Source: Acidovorax sp. Root219
Lineage (GTDB): Bacteria; Pseudomonadota; Gammaproteobacteria; Burkholderiales; Burkholderiaceae_C
Direction of reading: 5' to 3'
DNA length: 43,636 nucleotides
Assembly (NCBI RefSeq): GCF_001428665.1
Contig: NZ_LMIJ01000001.1
Coordinates: 357,734 to 401,369 of the forward strand
The notes beneath the pieces were generated by a model, which searched no databases, was not told the DNA's origin, and was given only the letters and a program-made list of their open reading frames with translations. Of this stretch, positions 17,006-26,062 are shown one piece after another. The position numbers and the translations under genes were made by a program. Each line of letters opens with the position of its first letter. The first letter of the stretch is position 1.

Positions 17006-17092
17006 TGGTGCGCGGGGCGGGACTCGAACCCGCACAGTATTGCTACCGTCAGGACCTAAACCTGGTGCGTCTACCAATTTCGCCACCCGCGC
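17006..17092 (-). tRNA. tRNA-Leu(UAG)
   Basis: This is an 87-base class II tRNA with encoded CCA and a long variable arm. The acceptor stem is GCGCGGG/CCCGCGC, and the anticodon loop TTTAGGT gives anticodon UAG, which reads CUA and other CUN leucine codons. The T-arm is GCGGG TTCGAGT CCCGC. It lies 66 bases upstream of tig in the same direction. Confidence 0.96.
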
Positions 17093-17102
17093 GGTTCTAC
17101 AA

Positions 17103-17141
17103 CTAACAAACAAACAGGCGGCAAGCTATGCCCGCCGCCTG
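17103..17141 (-). terminator. terminator of the RND efflux operon
   Basis: CAGGCGGC (17115-17122) and GCCGCCTG (17134-17141) form a perfect 8-bp stem. On the minus strand it is followed by a T-rich TTTGTTTGTTAG tract. It lies about 155 bases after the efflux pump stop and just before tRNA-Leu(UAG). Confidence 0.7.
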
Positions 17142-17297
17142 TGTGAAATCGGTCAACCTTAGATTTTAACCTGAGAAGCGGCGCACACCGATTTCCGCAT
17201 GCACATTGCGTACAAGGGTTCACCCTGCCCCGAGGCCCCTGCCAGCAGCAGGGGGATGGCCATCGGCGGGTACTCAGAGGCTGGGATTCACAGCCTC

Positions 17298-20200
17298 TCA
17301 GGCCAGGGCGGCGCGCTCGTCCTCGGGCCGCTTCACGCGGAACCAGGCGGCGTACATGGCCGGCAGGGCCAGCAAGGTGAGCACCGTGGCCACGATCAGC
17401 CCGCCCATGATGGCCACGGCCATCGGGCCCCAGAACACGCTGCGCGACAACGGGATCATGGCCAGAACCGCAGCAGCGGCCGTGAGCACGATGGGGCGCA
17501 GCCGGCGCACGGCGGATTCCACAATCGCGTCCCACGCGGGGATGCCCTTGGCGCGGTCCTGCTCGATCTGGTCGATCAGGATCACCGAGTTGCGCTGGAT
17601 CATGCCCATCAGCGCGATCACGCCAAGCAGCGCCACAAAGCCGAAGGGGCGGTTGAGCAGAATCAGCGCACCTGCCACGCCGGCCAGACCCAGCGGCCCG
17701 GTCAGGAACACCAGCATCGCGCGGCTGAAGCTGTGCAGTTGCAGCATCAGCAGCGTGAAGGTGACGAACAGCATGATCGGGATGCCCGCCGCAATGGAGG
17801 CCGAGCCCTTGGAGCTTTCCTCCACGGCACCTGCCACCTCGATGCGATAGCCGCCCTGCCCGGCCTCACGCCACTTGGCCTCGATGGCGCGCAGGCCCGG
17901 CAGCAACTGCGCGGTGACAGTGGCGCCCTGCACGCCTTCGGTCACGTCGCCCTGCACGGTGATGGCGTAGTCGCGGTTCTCGCGCCACATCACGCCCGGC
18001 TCCCAGGTGAACACGGGCTTGGCGATCTGCGTGAGCGGGATCGACTTGCCGGATGCCGTGGGCAGGTAGGCGTTGGCGATGTCGGTGATGGCGTTGCGCT
18101 CATCGAGCGGCTGGCGCAGCATGATGTCGATGAGCTTGTCGCCCTCGCGGAACTGGCCCACCTGCGTGCCCGAGAGAATGGTCTTGCTGGCCTGGGCGAT
18201 GGACTGGCTGGTCACGCCCAGGGCGCGCGCCTTGGCCTGGTCCACTTCCAGGCGCAACACCTTCACGGACTCGTTCCAGTTGTCGTTCACGCCGCGCATC
18301 TGGGGGTTCTCGCGCAGGGCGGCCTTGACCTCGTCGGCGCGCTCGCGCAGCACCAGCGGGTCCAGCCCGACCACGCGGAACTGCACCGGGTAAGGCACAG
18401 GCGGCCCGTTGGGCAGCAGCTTCACGCGGCCACGCACTTCAGGGAACTCCTGCGCCAGCAGGCCAGGGAGCTTGATGCGCAGGCTCTCGCGCACCTTCAG
18501 GTCCTGCGGCACCACGATGAACTGCGACACGTTGCTCTGCGGGAACACCTGGTCCAGCGGCAGGTAGAAGCGCGGCACGCCCGAGCCCACCCAGGTGCTC
18601 ACGGTGTTCACGCCCGGCTCGGCCAGCAGGCGCGCTTCCACGCGCTTGGTGACCTCTTCGTTGCCCGCGAAGGACGTGCCCTCAGGGAACCACACGTCGA
18701 CGATGATCTCGGGCCGGCTCGAATCAGGGAAGAACTGCTGCTGCACCTGGCCCATGCCGAAGATGCCCAGGGCAAAGGTACCCACGGTGAGGGCGATGGT
18801 GATCCAGCGGTGGCGCACGCACCAGGTCACCAGGCGGCGAAAGAAGTTGTAGAACGGGCTGTCGAACACTTCGTGCCCGCCCGCCTCCACGCCGTGGTGC
18901 TCCTGCGCATGGGCCACATGGGCCGGCACCTTGAGCAGCAGGGTGCCCAGGTACGGCACGAAGTAGACCGACACGATCCAGCTCAAGACCAGCGCGAGCA
19001 CCGTCACCGCGAAGATCGCGAAGGTGTACTCGCCCGTGGTCGACTTGGCGATGCCGATGGGCAGAAAGCCCACCGCCGTGATCAGCGTGCCCGTGAGCAT
19101 AGGCATGGCCGTGAGCTCATAGGCGAAGGTGGCGGCGCGCACCTTGTCGTAGCCCTCTTCGAGCTTGAGCACCATCATCTCCACGGCGATGATGGCATCG
19201 TCCACCAAGAGGCCCAGGGCGATGATGAGCGAACCCAGCGAGATCTTGTGCAGCCCGATGTTCCAGTACCACATGCCCAGGAAGGTCACGGCCAGCACCA
19301 TGGGGATGGTGATGCCCACCACCAGGCCCGGGCGCGGGTCGATGTACCAGCGCTTCCACAGTGGCTGCTTGCCAGGGCGGCGGTGGAAACCCAGGGCGAC
19401 GAAGCTCACGGCCAGCACGATGACCACGGCCTCGATCAGCACCTTCACGAATTCGTTGACCGAGGTGGCCACGGCCTTGGGCTGGTCCTGCACGTTCACC
19501 AGCTTCACGCCGGCGGGCAGCGCGGCGCCGATGCGGTCGGTGGCCACATGCAGCGCCTTGCCCAGGGCGATGATGTCGCCGCCCTTGGTCATGGAGACAC
19601 CCAGGGCGATCACTTCCTTGCCCTGGTGGCGCACCTTCACGGCGGTGGGTTCCACGTAGCCGCGCTTGATCTCGGCGATGTCACCCAGGCGAAGCTGCGC
19701 GCCGGAGGGACCGCGGATCGGCATGGCCGCGAGGTCTTCCACCGCATTGAACTGGCCGGCCACGCGCACCTGCACCTGGTCCAGCGGCGTCTGCACGGCA
19801 CCCGCGCCTTCCACGGCGTTCTGCTGGCCCAGCTGGGCCAGCACCTGGTTCATGTCCAGGCCCAGCTGCGACAGGCGCTTTTGCGAAATCTCGATGAAGA
19901 GCTTTTCGTCCTGCACACCGAAGAGCTCGACCTTGGCCACGTCGGGCACGCGCAGCAGCTGCTGGCGTGCGTCGTCGGCAAAGTTCTTGAGCTCGGCGTA
20001 GCTGAAGCCTTCGGATTCGAGCGCGTAGATCACGCCATACACGTCACCGAAGTCGTCGTTGAAAAACGGCCCCTGGATGCCCGTGGGCAGCGTGTAGCGC
20101 ATGTCCCCGATCTTCTTGCGCACGGTGTACCAGACGTTGGCCACCTCACTGCCCTTGGACGAGTCCTTGATCTGGAAGATGATCTGCGACTCGCCGGGCT

Positions 20201-20480
20201 TGGAGTAGCTGCGGATCTTGTCGGCGTAGGGCACCTCCTGCAGCGTGCGCTCGAGCTTGTCGGTGACCTGCTCGGCCACTTGCTGCGCCGTGGCGCCGGG
20301 CCAGTAGGTGCGCACCACCATGGCGCGAAAGGTGAAGGGCGGGTCTTCGTCCTGCCCCAGCTGGAAGTAGGCGGCAAAGCCCAGCAGCATCAGTACCACC
20401 ATCAGGTAGCGCGTGAGCGCCGGGTGGTCGAGCGCCCATTTGGAGAGGTTGAACCCCTCTTTTGGTTGGATCTGGCTCAT
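17298..20480 (-). CDS. RND-family efflux pump, inner-membrane subunit
   Basis: The 1060-residue protein has the duplicated AcrB-like plan: a transmembrane helix near residues 22-40, a large periplasmic domain, a cluster of helices, a second periplasmic domain (FFPDSSRPEIIVDVWFPEGT region), and a final helix cluster ending in LALPAMYAAWF. Proton-relay aspartates are present in LIIALGLLVDDAIIAVE. It should export drugs, dyes or lipophilic compounds by proton antiport, with the adaptor encoded nine bases upstream and an outer-membrane channel that is not in this window. The divergent branch of its N-terminus (QLGQDEDPPFTFRAM) resembles the NolG/CzcA-distant multidrug group; substrate unknown. 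Confidence 0.93.
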   Translation of the reverse strand: MSQIQPKEGFNLSKWALDHPALTRYLMVVLMLLGFAAYFQLGQDEDPPFTFRAMVVRTYWPGATAQQVAEQVTDKLERTLQEVPYADKIRSYSKPGESQIIFQIKDSSKGSEVANVWYTVRKKIGDMRYTLPTGIQGPFFNDDFGDVYGVIYALESEGFSYAELKNFADDARQQLLRVPDVAKVELFGVQDEKLFIEISQKRLSQLGLDMNQVLAQLGQQNAVEGAGAVQTPLDQVQVRVAGQFNAVEDLAAMPIRGPSGAQLRLGDIAEIKRGYVEPTAVKVRHQGKEVIALGVSMTKGGDIIALGKALHVATDRIGAALPAGVKLVNVQDQPKAVATSVNEFVKVLIEAVVIVLAVSFVALGFHRRPGKQPLWKRWYIDPRPGLVVGITIPMVLAVTFLGMWYWNIGLHKISLGSLIIALGLLVDDAIIAVEMMVLKLEEGYDKVRAATFAYELTAMPMLTGTLITAVGFLPIGIAKSTTGEYTFAIFAVTVLALVLSWIVSVYFVPYLGTLLLKVPAHVAHAQEHHGVEAGGHEVFDSPFYNFFRRLVTWCVRHRWITIALTVGTFALGIFGMGQVQQQFFPDSSRPEIIVDVWFPEGTSFAGNEEVTKRVEARLLAEPGVNTVSTWVGSGVPRFYLPLDQVFPQSNVSQFIVVPQDLKVRESLRIKLPGLLAQEFPEVRGRVKLLPNGPPVPYPVQFRVVGLDPLVLRERADEVKAALRENPQMRGVNDNWNESVKVLRLEVDQAKARALGVTSQSIAQASKTILSGTQVGQFREGDKLIDIMLRQPLDERNAITDIANAYLPTASGKSIPLTQIAKPVFTWEPGVMWRENRDYAITVQGDVTEGVQGATVTAQLLPGLRAIEAKWREAGQGGYRIEVAGAVEESSKGSASIAAGIPIMLFVTFTLLMLQLHSFSRAMLVFLTGPLGLAGVAGALILLNRPFGFVALLGVIALMGMIQRNSVILIDQIEQDRAKGIPAWDAIVESAVRRLRPIVLTAAAAVLAMIPLSRSVFWGPMAVAIMGGLIVATVLTLLALPAMYAAWFRVKRPEDERAALA

Positions 20481-20489
20481 GGCGGGCCC

Positions 20490-21710
20490 TTACTTGGAAG
20501 CAGGGGCCGCAGACACGGGCGTCGCCGCTGGCGCGGGGGCCGCTGCAGCAGCAGGCAGCGCCACATTGCCGGCAGCCGTCTGCGCCTTGGCCGCAGGGGC
20601 ACCGTTCGATTTGGGCTGGTAGATCATGACCTTCTGCCCGGGCGAAAGCACGTGCACGCCCGTGGCCACCACCTGCATGCCAGGGGTCAGGCCTGCGGCC
20701 ACCACGGCATCGTTGCCGTCGGCCGTGGCGATCTGCACCACCTGTGATTTGACGGTGCTGGTGGCCGCGTCGTACACCCACACGGCCGTGGCCTGGCCCT
20801 CCTGGCGCAGCGCGCTGGTGGGCAGCTTGATGGCAACCACGCCGGCATGGCCCAGCGCCTTGGGCTGGGCGTACACCGTGGCGCCCAGCGCCGGTGCATC
20901 CTTGCCCTCGATGGCCACCTTGACCTGGAAGGTGCGCGTGGCCGCATCGGCACTGGCCGCCACCTCGCGCACCTTGCCGGCCAGCTCGGCACCGCCCGAC
21001 CAGCCGCGCACGGCCACATCGGAGCCTACGGCGATCTGGGCCACCTTGTCCTCGGGCACGGCAAACACCACGTCGCGCGGGCCGTCCTGGGCAATGCGCA
21101 CCACCGGCGTGCCGGCCGAGACGACCTGGCCCGGCTCAGCCTCGATGCCCGTGACCACGCCCGACACGTCGGACACCAGGCGCGTGTAGGCGGCCTGGTT
21201 GCCCTGCGACGACAGCTGCGCACGCGCCTGGTCCAGCGTAGCCTGCGCGGCCTTCAAGGTCGCGTCGCGGCGCTCCAGCTCGGCGCCGCTGATGAAGTTC
21301 TGGTCCTTCAGGGTCTGGTAGCGCTTGTAGTCGGCTGCCGCCAGGTCGCGCTGGGTGGTGGCCGAGGCCAGTTGCGCACGCGCCGAATCGGCCGCCAGCT
21401 GGTAGTCGCGCGGGTCCAGCTGGGCCAGCACGTCGCCCGCCTTCACGCGCTGGCCGAGCTCGGCCTGGCGCTGAACGATCTTGCCCGCCACGCGAAAGCC
21501 CAGGCGCGATTCCACGCGGGCACGCACCTCACCGGCGTATTCCACCTGCGACTGCAATGCTCCCACGCCCACCGTCATCAGCTTGACGGAACGCACCGGC
21601 TCCTCGGGCGGGGCCGGCCGCGAGCAGGCGGCCAGCACCAGGGCCGAGGCCGCCAGCAACAAAAACCTGGAGGGCCGGTGAATGGGCCGCGAAGCGGAGG
21701 GTGTGCGCAT
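20490..21710 (-). CDS. RND efflux periplasmic adaptor lipoprotein
   Basis: The ATG at 21710 gives 406 residues with a lipoprotein signal (LLLAASALVLAAC, lipobox cysteine at about residue 30). The membrane-fusion-protein order follows: barrel-sandwich first half (YAGEVRARVESRLGFRVAGK), a helical hairpin (LASATTQRDLAAADYKRYQ to LDQARAQLSSQ), second lipoyl half (SGVVTGIEAEPGQVV), and a beta-barrel. The C-terminus is an Ala/Pro-rich tail. It links the pump at 17298 to an outer-membrane channel. A GTG at 21740 is an alternative start but would lengthen the signal peptide unusually. An operator-like palindrome lies about 100 bases upstream. Confidence 0.93.
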   Translation of the reverse strand: MRTPSASRPIHRPSRFLLLAASALVLAACSRPAPPEEPVRSVKLMTVGVGALQSQVEYAGEVRARVESRLGFRVAGKIVQRQAELGQRVKAGDVLAQLDPRDYQLAADSARAQLASATTQRDLAAADYKRYQTLKDQNFISGAELERRDATLKAAQATLDQARAQLSSQGNQAAYTRLVSDVSGVVTGIEAEPGQVVSAGTPVVRIAQDGPRDVVFAVPEDKVAQIAVGSDVAVRGWSGGAELAGKVREVAASADAATRTFQVKVAIEGKDAPALGATVYAQPKALGHAGVVAIKLPTSALRQEGQATAVWVYDAATSTVKSQVVQIATADGNDAVVAAGLTPGMQVVATGVHVLSPGQKVMIYQPKSNGAPAAKAQTAAGNVALPAAAAAPAPAATPVSAAPASK

Positions 21711-21804
21711 GGAAAATCCGGTGAATAAAAAGGGCAACACGAAGTTCGGCCAGCGCCTCCCCCACGACCGCCAGGGCGTTCAGGGTTAACACTGACAAAA
21801 CAAG

Positions 21805-21826
21805 TTACTGACTGACTGGTTAGTAA
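21805..21826. promoter_or_regulatory. TetR-type operator-like palindrome between hpnC and the efflux operon
   Basis: TTACTGACTGACTGGTTAGTAA is an imperfect palindrome whose outer bases TTACT...AGTAA match perfectly and whose inner AC/GT steps also pair. Its size and shape are typical of TetR-family operators before RND pumps. It also holds three ACTG units in tandem. No TetR gene is in the window, so the regulator must be elsewhere. It sits right before the possible hpnC start. Confidence 0.55.
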
Positions 21827-21829
21827 TCT

Positions 21830-22771
21830 ATGAGAACGCCTGCGCCTTGTCAAGCGACAATCCACGCCGTGAATCCATCTCCCAACCCCCAGCCCGCCGC
21901 AGCCCCTGGTGCCGCCCCCTCGGCCGTCCCGGCCGTAGCCCCGCCGGTCACGCATTACGAAAATTTCCCCGTCGCATCGCTGCTGTGCCCGCCGCACCTG
22001 CGCCCGGTGATCGCCGCCATCTACGCTTTCGCACGCACGGCCGACGACATCGCCGACGAGGGCGATGCCCCACCCGCCGAGCGCTTGGCCGACCTGACGG
22101 CATTCAACGCCGACCTGCAGGCCATTGCCGAAGGCCGCGCGCCTTCGCACCGCTGGGCCGATGTGTTCGCGCCGCTGCAGGCCGTGCTGGTGAGCCACCA
22201 CTTGCCCGTGCCCCTGCTGGCCGACCTGCTCAGCGCCTTTGCCCAGGACGTGGAAAAGACCCGCGACGCCGACGGCTACGCCGACCGCACCGAGCTGCTC
22301 GATTACTGCCGCCGCTCGGCCAACCCCGTGGGCCGGCTGCTGCTGCACCTGTACGGCGTGGACGGGAACGAGGCCCTGTCGCAGAGCGACGACATCTGCA
22401 CCGCGCTGCAGCTGGCCAACTTCTGGCAGGACTTGAGCGTGGACATACCGCGCGGGCGCCACTACCTGCCGCGCGAGGACTGCGCCGCCCACGGCGCCTG
22501 CCAGGCCGAGCTGCTGGAGCTGCGCAGCACGCCGGAGAACGCGCGCCTCATCCTGGGCGTGGCCGCCTGGGCCCGCGCCAGCATGCTGCGCGGCGCGCCG
22601 CTGGTGCACCGCCTGCCCGGCCGCGCAGGCTGGGAGCTGCGTCTGGTGGTACAAGGCGGCCTGCGCATCCTGGACAAGGTGCAGGCCCTCAGGGGCGCCA
22701 GCCTGCACACGCGCCCCAAGCTCAATCCCTGGGACTGGTGCGTGATGCTGGGGCGGGCGCTGGTGATGTAA
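21830..22771 (+). CDS. hpnC: HpnC-type squalene/hydroxysqualene synthase
   Basis: This trans-isoprenyl-diphosphate synthase-like protein has both Mg-binding aspartate regions: ADDIADE near residue 72 and NFWQDLSVDIPRGRHYLP (split across NFWQDLSVD and RGRHYLP) near 200. In bacteria HpnC converts presqualene diphosphate, made by HpnD, to hydroxysqualene; HpnE then gives squalene. hpnD and hpnE are at 38681 and 40374. The first 40 residues are low-complexity Pro/Ala, so a GTG at 21869 is a reasonable alternative start; neither has a clear ribosome site. HpnC versus HpnD is assigned by its NFWQD motif and by the presence of a better HpnD in the window. Confidence 0.85.
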   Translation: MRTPAPCQATIHAVNPSPNPQPAAAPGAAPSAVPAVAPPVTHYENFPVASLLCPPHLRPVIAAIYAFARTADDIADEGDAPPAERLADLTAFNADLQAIAEGRAPSHRWADVFAPLQAVLVSHHLPVPLLADLLSAFAQDVEKTRDADGYADRTELLDYCRRSANPVGRLLLHLYGVDGNEALSQSDDICTALQLANFWQDLSVDIPRGRHYLPREDCAAHGACQAELLELRSTPENARLILGVAAWARASMLRGAPLVHRLPGRAGWELRLVVQGGLRILDKVQALRGASLHTRPKLNPWDWCVMLGRALVM

Positions 22772-22794
22772 GCGGTCAATGCCCGGCGGGCGGC

Positions 22795-23745
22795 TCAGGC
22801 CACCGCCAGCCAGTCGCAGAACGCCACCGACGCCGCATCCTGCGCGGCGCGTGGCGAGAGCATCCAGTAATACTTCTTGTCGCCCGAGAGCAGCTGCGGG
22901 AAAGGCATGGCCAGCAACCCGCTGGCCAGCGCCTCGCCCAGGAAACGCGGGTTGCCCAGCGCCACGCCCAGGCCCTGGATGGCGGCCTGCACGCTCAGGT
23001 GGGCATGGTCGAACACCAGGTCGCCGGCGGGCTGGATGTCCTGCGTGCCCGCCTCCTGCAGCCACTGCTGCCACACCAGCGGGGTCGAGCGGCTGTGCAG
23101 CAGCGTGTGCCGCGCCAGATCGCGTGGCGCCTGGATGGCCTTGGCGCCCGCCAGCAGCGCGGGGCTGCACACGGGGGTGAGCACATCGGGAAGAAACGCA
23201 CCCGCACGGATGCCGCGCCAGGGTGTGCGCTGCTGCAGCAGCGCCAGTTCGCCATCGGCAAAGCAGCGGATCGAGACGTCATAGTCCGCCGGCTCGAAGT
23301 CCAGATGCCCCACCGTCGTGACGAGCTGCACATCCAGCCCCGGCATCTGCGCGCAGAACGCCGCCAGGCGCGGGATCAGCCACTGCGTGGCGAAGGTGGA
23401 GGTGGCATTCACCGCCAGCGTGTTGCGTCGCGTGGGCCGCTTGATGCCGGCGGTGGACCGGGCCATCAGGTCCAGCGCGCTGGTCAGCCCCGGCAGGTAG
23501 GCAGCGCCCGGCGGCGTGAGCGCCAGGCCCCGCCCCTCGCGCTGCACCAGGGCCACGCCCAGCCATTCCTCCAGCGCCTTGATTTGGTGGCTGACGGCGC
23601 TTTGCGTCACCGACAGTTCGTGCGCGGCCTGCGTCACGCTGAGCAGCCGGCCTGCCGCCTCGAAGGCGCGCAGCATGTTCAGCGGCGGCAGGCGGCGGGG
23701 CGAGCCCGGGACGGCGTGACCATTTTTGGCATGAGCTGGTTTCAT
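22795..23745 (-). CDS. LysR-family regulator, GcvA-like
   Basis: From the ATG at 23745 it has 316 residues. The N-terminal helix-turn-helix (LNMLRAFEAAGRLLSVTQAA, LSVTQSAVSHQIKALEEWLG) is of the GcvA/AmpR subgroup, and the effector domain carries YDVSIRCFADGE. It is divergent from the MFS transporter at 23977 with about 230 bases between, the standard arrangement for a LysR regulator and its target. An upstream in-frame ATG would add 23 residues. It converges with hpnC with a 23-base gap. The effector is unknown. Confidence 0.9.
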   Translation of the reverse strand: MKPAHAKNGHAVPGSPRRLPPLNMLRAFEAAGRLLSVTQAAHELSVTQSAVSHQIKALEEWLGVALVQREGRGLALTPPGAAYLPGLTSALDLMARSTAGIKRPTRRNTLAVNATSTFATQWLIPRLAAFCAQMPGLDVQLVTTVGHLDFEPADYDVSIRCFADGELALLQQRTPWRGIRAGAFLPDVLTPVCSPALLAGAKAIQAPRDLARHTLLHSRSTPLVWQQWLQEAGTQDIQPAGDLVFDHAHLSVQAAIQGLGVALGNPRFLGEALASGLLAMPFPQLLSGDKKYYWMLSPRAAQDAASVAFCDWLAVA

Positions 23746-23976
23746 GAGTTTGCGAATTATTGTCGATAGTCTTCCGTAGCGCCACTGCGTAGCATCGGCC
23801 CCATGCAAGGACACAACTGGTTAGATTTGCTCATCATGTGCCGGGCCTGCGACATGCCTGCGCAACGGCCCGCCCGGCCACCACCGGTGCAAAGCCCTCC
23901 CGCCAGCCCAGGGCATGGTCGCAGCGTCATCGCCCCGCCATCCAACGGCGCCACACTGGCTATCCCCCTGCCCACC

Positions 23977-25170
23977 ATGACGGCTTCCAGCGCAAGCACA
24001 ACCGCACCGATCTCTGCCACGGCCCCGGCACGCCCTTTGGCCTCCAGCCGGGCAGCGGCGCACGCCACGCGCGTGGCCTTCTTCATCAGCGGCTTTGCCA
24101 TGGCGGCCTGGGCGCCGCTGGTGCCCTTCACCAAGGCACAGCTGTCCCTCCACGAGGCCACACTCGGCCTGCTGTTGCTGTGCATGGGCGCAGGCTCCAT
24201 CGTCTCCATGCCGCTGGCCGGTGCGCTCAGCGCGCGCTGGGGCTGCCGGCGGGTGCTGGTGGCGTCCGCGCTGCTGGTCTGCGCCAGCCTGCCGCTGCTG
24301 GCCCTGGCGCCCACGGCGCCCTGGCTGGGCGTGGCGCTGTTCCTGTTCGGCGCGGGCATCGGCGGGCTGGGCTGCGCGGGCAACATCCAGGCCATCCTCG
24401 TCGAGCGGGCCAGTGGCCGGCCCATGATGTCGGGCTTTCACGGGCTGTTCAGCCTGGGCGGTGTGGCAGGGGCCGGCGGCATGATCGTGCTGCTGGGTGT
24501 GCTGGGTACCTCGCTGGGTCAGGCCACCGCCGCCGTGGCGGCCGTGGTGCTGGCACTGCTGGCGCTGGCGGCACCACATTTCCTGGCCGGCGGCGGCGCG
24601 CAGAGCGGCCCGGCCTTCGCCCGCCCCACGGGCGTGGTCTTGTTCATCGGCACGCTGTGCTTCATCCTCTTCCTGGCCGAGGGCGCCATGCTGGACTGGA
24701 GCGCCGTGTTCCTCACCCAGGTGCAGGGCATGCCCGCCGAGCGCGCGGGCCTGGGCTATGCCGCCTTCGCCACGGCCATGACGGTGGGCCGCCTCACCGG
24801 GGACCGCTGGGTCCGCCGCATAGGCCCGCAGCGCACGGTGCTCACAGGCGCCCTGCTGGCCGCTGCCGGCCTGGGGCTGGCCACGCTGGCGCCCACCTGG
24901 CCTCTGGCCCTGCCCGGTTTTGCGCTGGTGGGCCTGGGCTGCTCGAACATCGTGCCGGTGCTGTTTTCACTCGCTGGCAGGCAGCACGCCATGCCGGAGA
25001 GCCTGGCGGTTCCCGCGATTGCCACCATGGGTTATGCCGGCGTGCTCATGGGCCCGGCGCTGATCGGCTTCGTGGCGCACGGCACCAGCCTGGTGGCCGC
25101 CTTGCTGCTGCTGGCGGGTCTGCTGGGGGCCGTGGCCGCCAGCGCCCGCCGTCTGGGCACGCTGGACTGA
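23977..25170 (+). CDS. MFS transporter
   Basis: From the ATG at 23977 the protein has 397 residues with about twelve hydrophobic helices. The MFS loop signature between helices 2 and 3 is recognisable (ALSARWGCRRVLVASAL), as is its echo in the second half (LTGDRWVRRIGPQRTVL). The closest type I recognise is the YbjJ-like group of the family. In-frame starts exist upstream (from 23803) but would add about 58 Pro/Ser/Ala-rich residues. The divergent LysR gene probably controls it. The substrate is unknown. Confidence 0.87.
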   Translation: MTASSASTTAPISATAPARPLASSRAAAHATRVAFFISGFAMAAWAPLVPFTKAQLSLHEATLGLLLLCMGAGSIVSMPLAGALSARWGCRRVLVASALLVCASLPLLALAPTAPWLGVALFLFGAGIGGLGCAGNIQAILVERASGRPMMSGFHGLFSLGGVAGAGGMIVLLGVLGTSLGQATAAVAAVVLALLALAAPHFLAGGGAQSGPAFARPTGVVLFIGTLCFILFLAEGAMLDWSAVFLTQVQGMPAERAGLGYAAFATAMTVGRLTGDRWVRRIGPQRTVLTGALLAAAGLGLATLAPTWPLALPGFALVGLGCSNIVPVLFSLAGRQHAMPESLAVPAIATMGYAGVLMGPALIGFVAHGTSLVAALLLLAGLLGAVAASARRLGTLD

Positions 25171-25205
25171 CGGAACGAACACAACGCGACCCGAATCACA
25201 ACACC

Positions 25206-25682
25206 ATGGCCATCGATTGCAGCACCGCCCCGCCCGCCGCCAGCCTGACCGCGACAGCACCGCGCGTGGTGGCCCGGTTGCGTGTGGGCGTGCGCCACGC
25301 GCCCACCTCGCTGTGCGTGCGCATCACCTGCCTGAACACCGCTGCAACACCCTCGCCCGCACAGGATCTGGAGCACAGCCTGGCCCAGGTGCTGGCCGCC
25401 GCCGACCGCCTGCTGCGCGAGGCCGGCAGCCACAGGCACCGCACCCTCTCGTGCGAGCTGTTCGTGCGCGAACCCGCCCGCATAGCGGACGCCAGGCGCA
25501 TGGTGTGCAGCTGGATGGCCGGCGGCCTGGCCCGCCAGCAGGTGTCACCACCGGCGGTGCACGCCCATTCGCTGGCACGGCCACAGCCCCCTGCGGCCGG
25601 CGCGGCAGGCCAGGCGGCTGCGGCACCCCTGGTTGAAATTGCACTGGTGCTGGCGCACAGGGCAGACAGCAGCGCTGTGTAA
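25206..25682 (+). CDS. small protein of unknown function
   Basis: An open frame from ATG 25206 gives 158 residues, Ala- and Arg-rich, with no signal peptide and no domain I recognise. It has a helix-like segment (DLEHSLAQVLAAADRLLREAG) and a beta-like segment (RTLSCELFVREPARI). It starts 35 bases after the MFS gene on the same strand but has no evident ribosome site. A longer frame on the other strand over the same bases looks like a shadow. The coding call is moderate. Confidence 0.45.
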   Translation: MAIDCSTAPPAASLTATAPRVVARLRVGVRHAPTSLCVRITCLNTAATPSPAQDLEHSLAQVLAAADRLLREAGSHRHRTLSCELFVREPARIADARRMVCSWMAGGLARQQVSPPAVHAHSLARPQPPAAGAAGQAAAAPLVEIALVLAHRADSSAV

Positions 25683-25750
25683 GAAACATTCATGGGCGGC
25701 AAGCCAGGCCAGCGACGCCTTGTCAAGACGCACCGTGATGGCCTGAGACT

Positions 25751-25986
25751 GTTGTGGAGGATCAACAAGTTGCTATCCAAGGCATAGCAATCGACGGCAG
25801 CCACAGGCCTTGCCCCCGTGCCCGGTCTAACCGCTCAGGGATAACGCGTGTGCTGCCACGGTGCCGTGCGGTTAGCCTCGCCCCCACTCCAGCGCCAAGA
25901 GTGCTGGCTGTGCGAAGACGCATGTTGTCTTGTTCATGATCGACCGGCCAGCGATGGCGCCACCCGCGCCATCGCTGTCTTCTTCG
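25751..25986 (+). ncRNA. hairpin-rich untranslated stretch upstream of sdaA
   Basis: Six local hairpins follow one another: GTTG/CAAC (25751-25766), TTGCTAT/ATAGCAA (25770-25790, perfect 7 bp), CTAACCGC/GCGGTTAG (25827-25875, perfect 8 bp enclosing more structure), CCAGC/GCTGG (25889-25907), AAGAC/GTCTT (25915-25931), and CAGCGATGGCGC/GCGCCATCGCTG (25949-25977, perfect 12 bp, loop CACCC). The last is followed by TCTTCTTCG and lies about 85 bases before sdaA. It resembles a leader with an attenuator, but I match it to no known riboswitch class. Confidence 0.4.
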
Positions 25987-26062
25987 TGTATGGGCCGGCG
26001 GCATGCGGCCGTCGCTGTTGTTCACGGAACCCACCGGTATCCCATTGAAGGCACAGCACCCC

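Noticed and set aside
15632..17059. A 475-residue plus-strand frame opposite tig
   Set aside because: Trigger factor on the minus strand is certain; the opposite frame runs on through tRNA-Leu and is a shadow.
17199..20747. A 1182-residue plus-strand frame opposite the efflux pump
   Set aside because: It is antisense to a clear RND pump and shows the same histidine-rich shadow composition.
25196..25804. A 202-residue minus-strand frame opposite the small gene at 25206
   Set aside because: It looks like the complement of an Ala/Arg-rich stretch and has no start signal. The plus frame is itself only moderately supported, so neither is secure.
25683..26062. Glycine riboswitch upstream of sdaA
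   Set aside because: The stretch is well structured, but I find no match to the conserved glycine aptamer core, so I describe it only as a hairpin-rich candidate leader.
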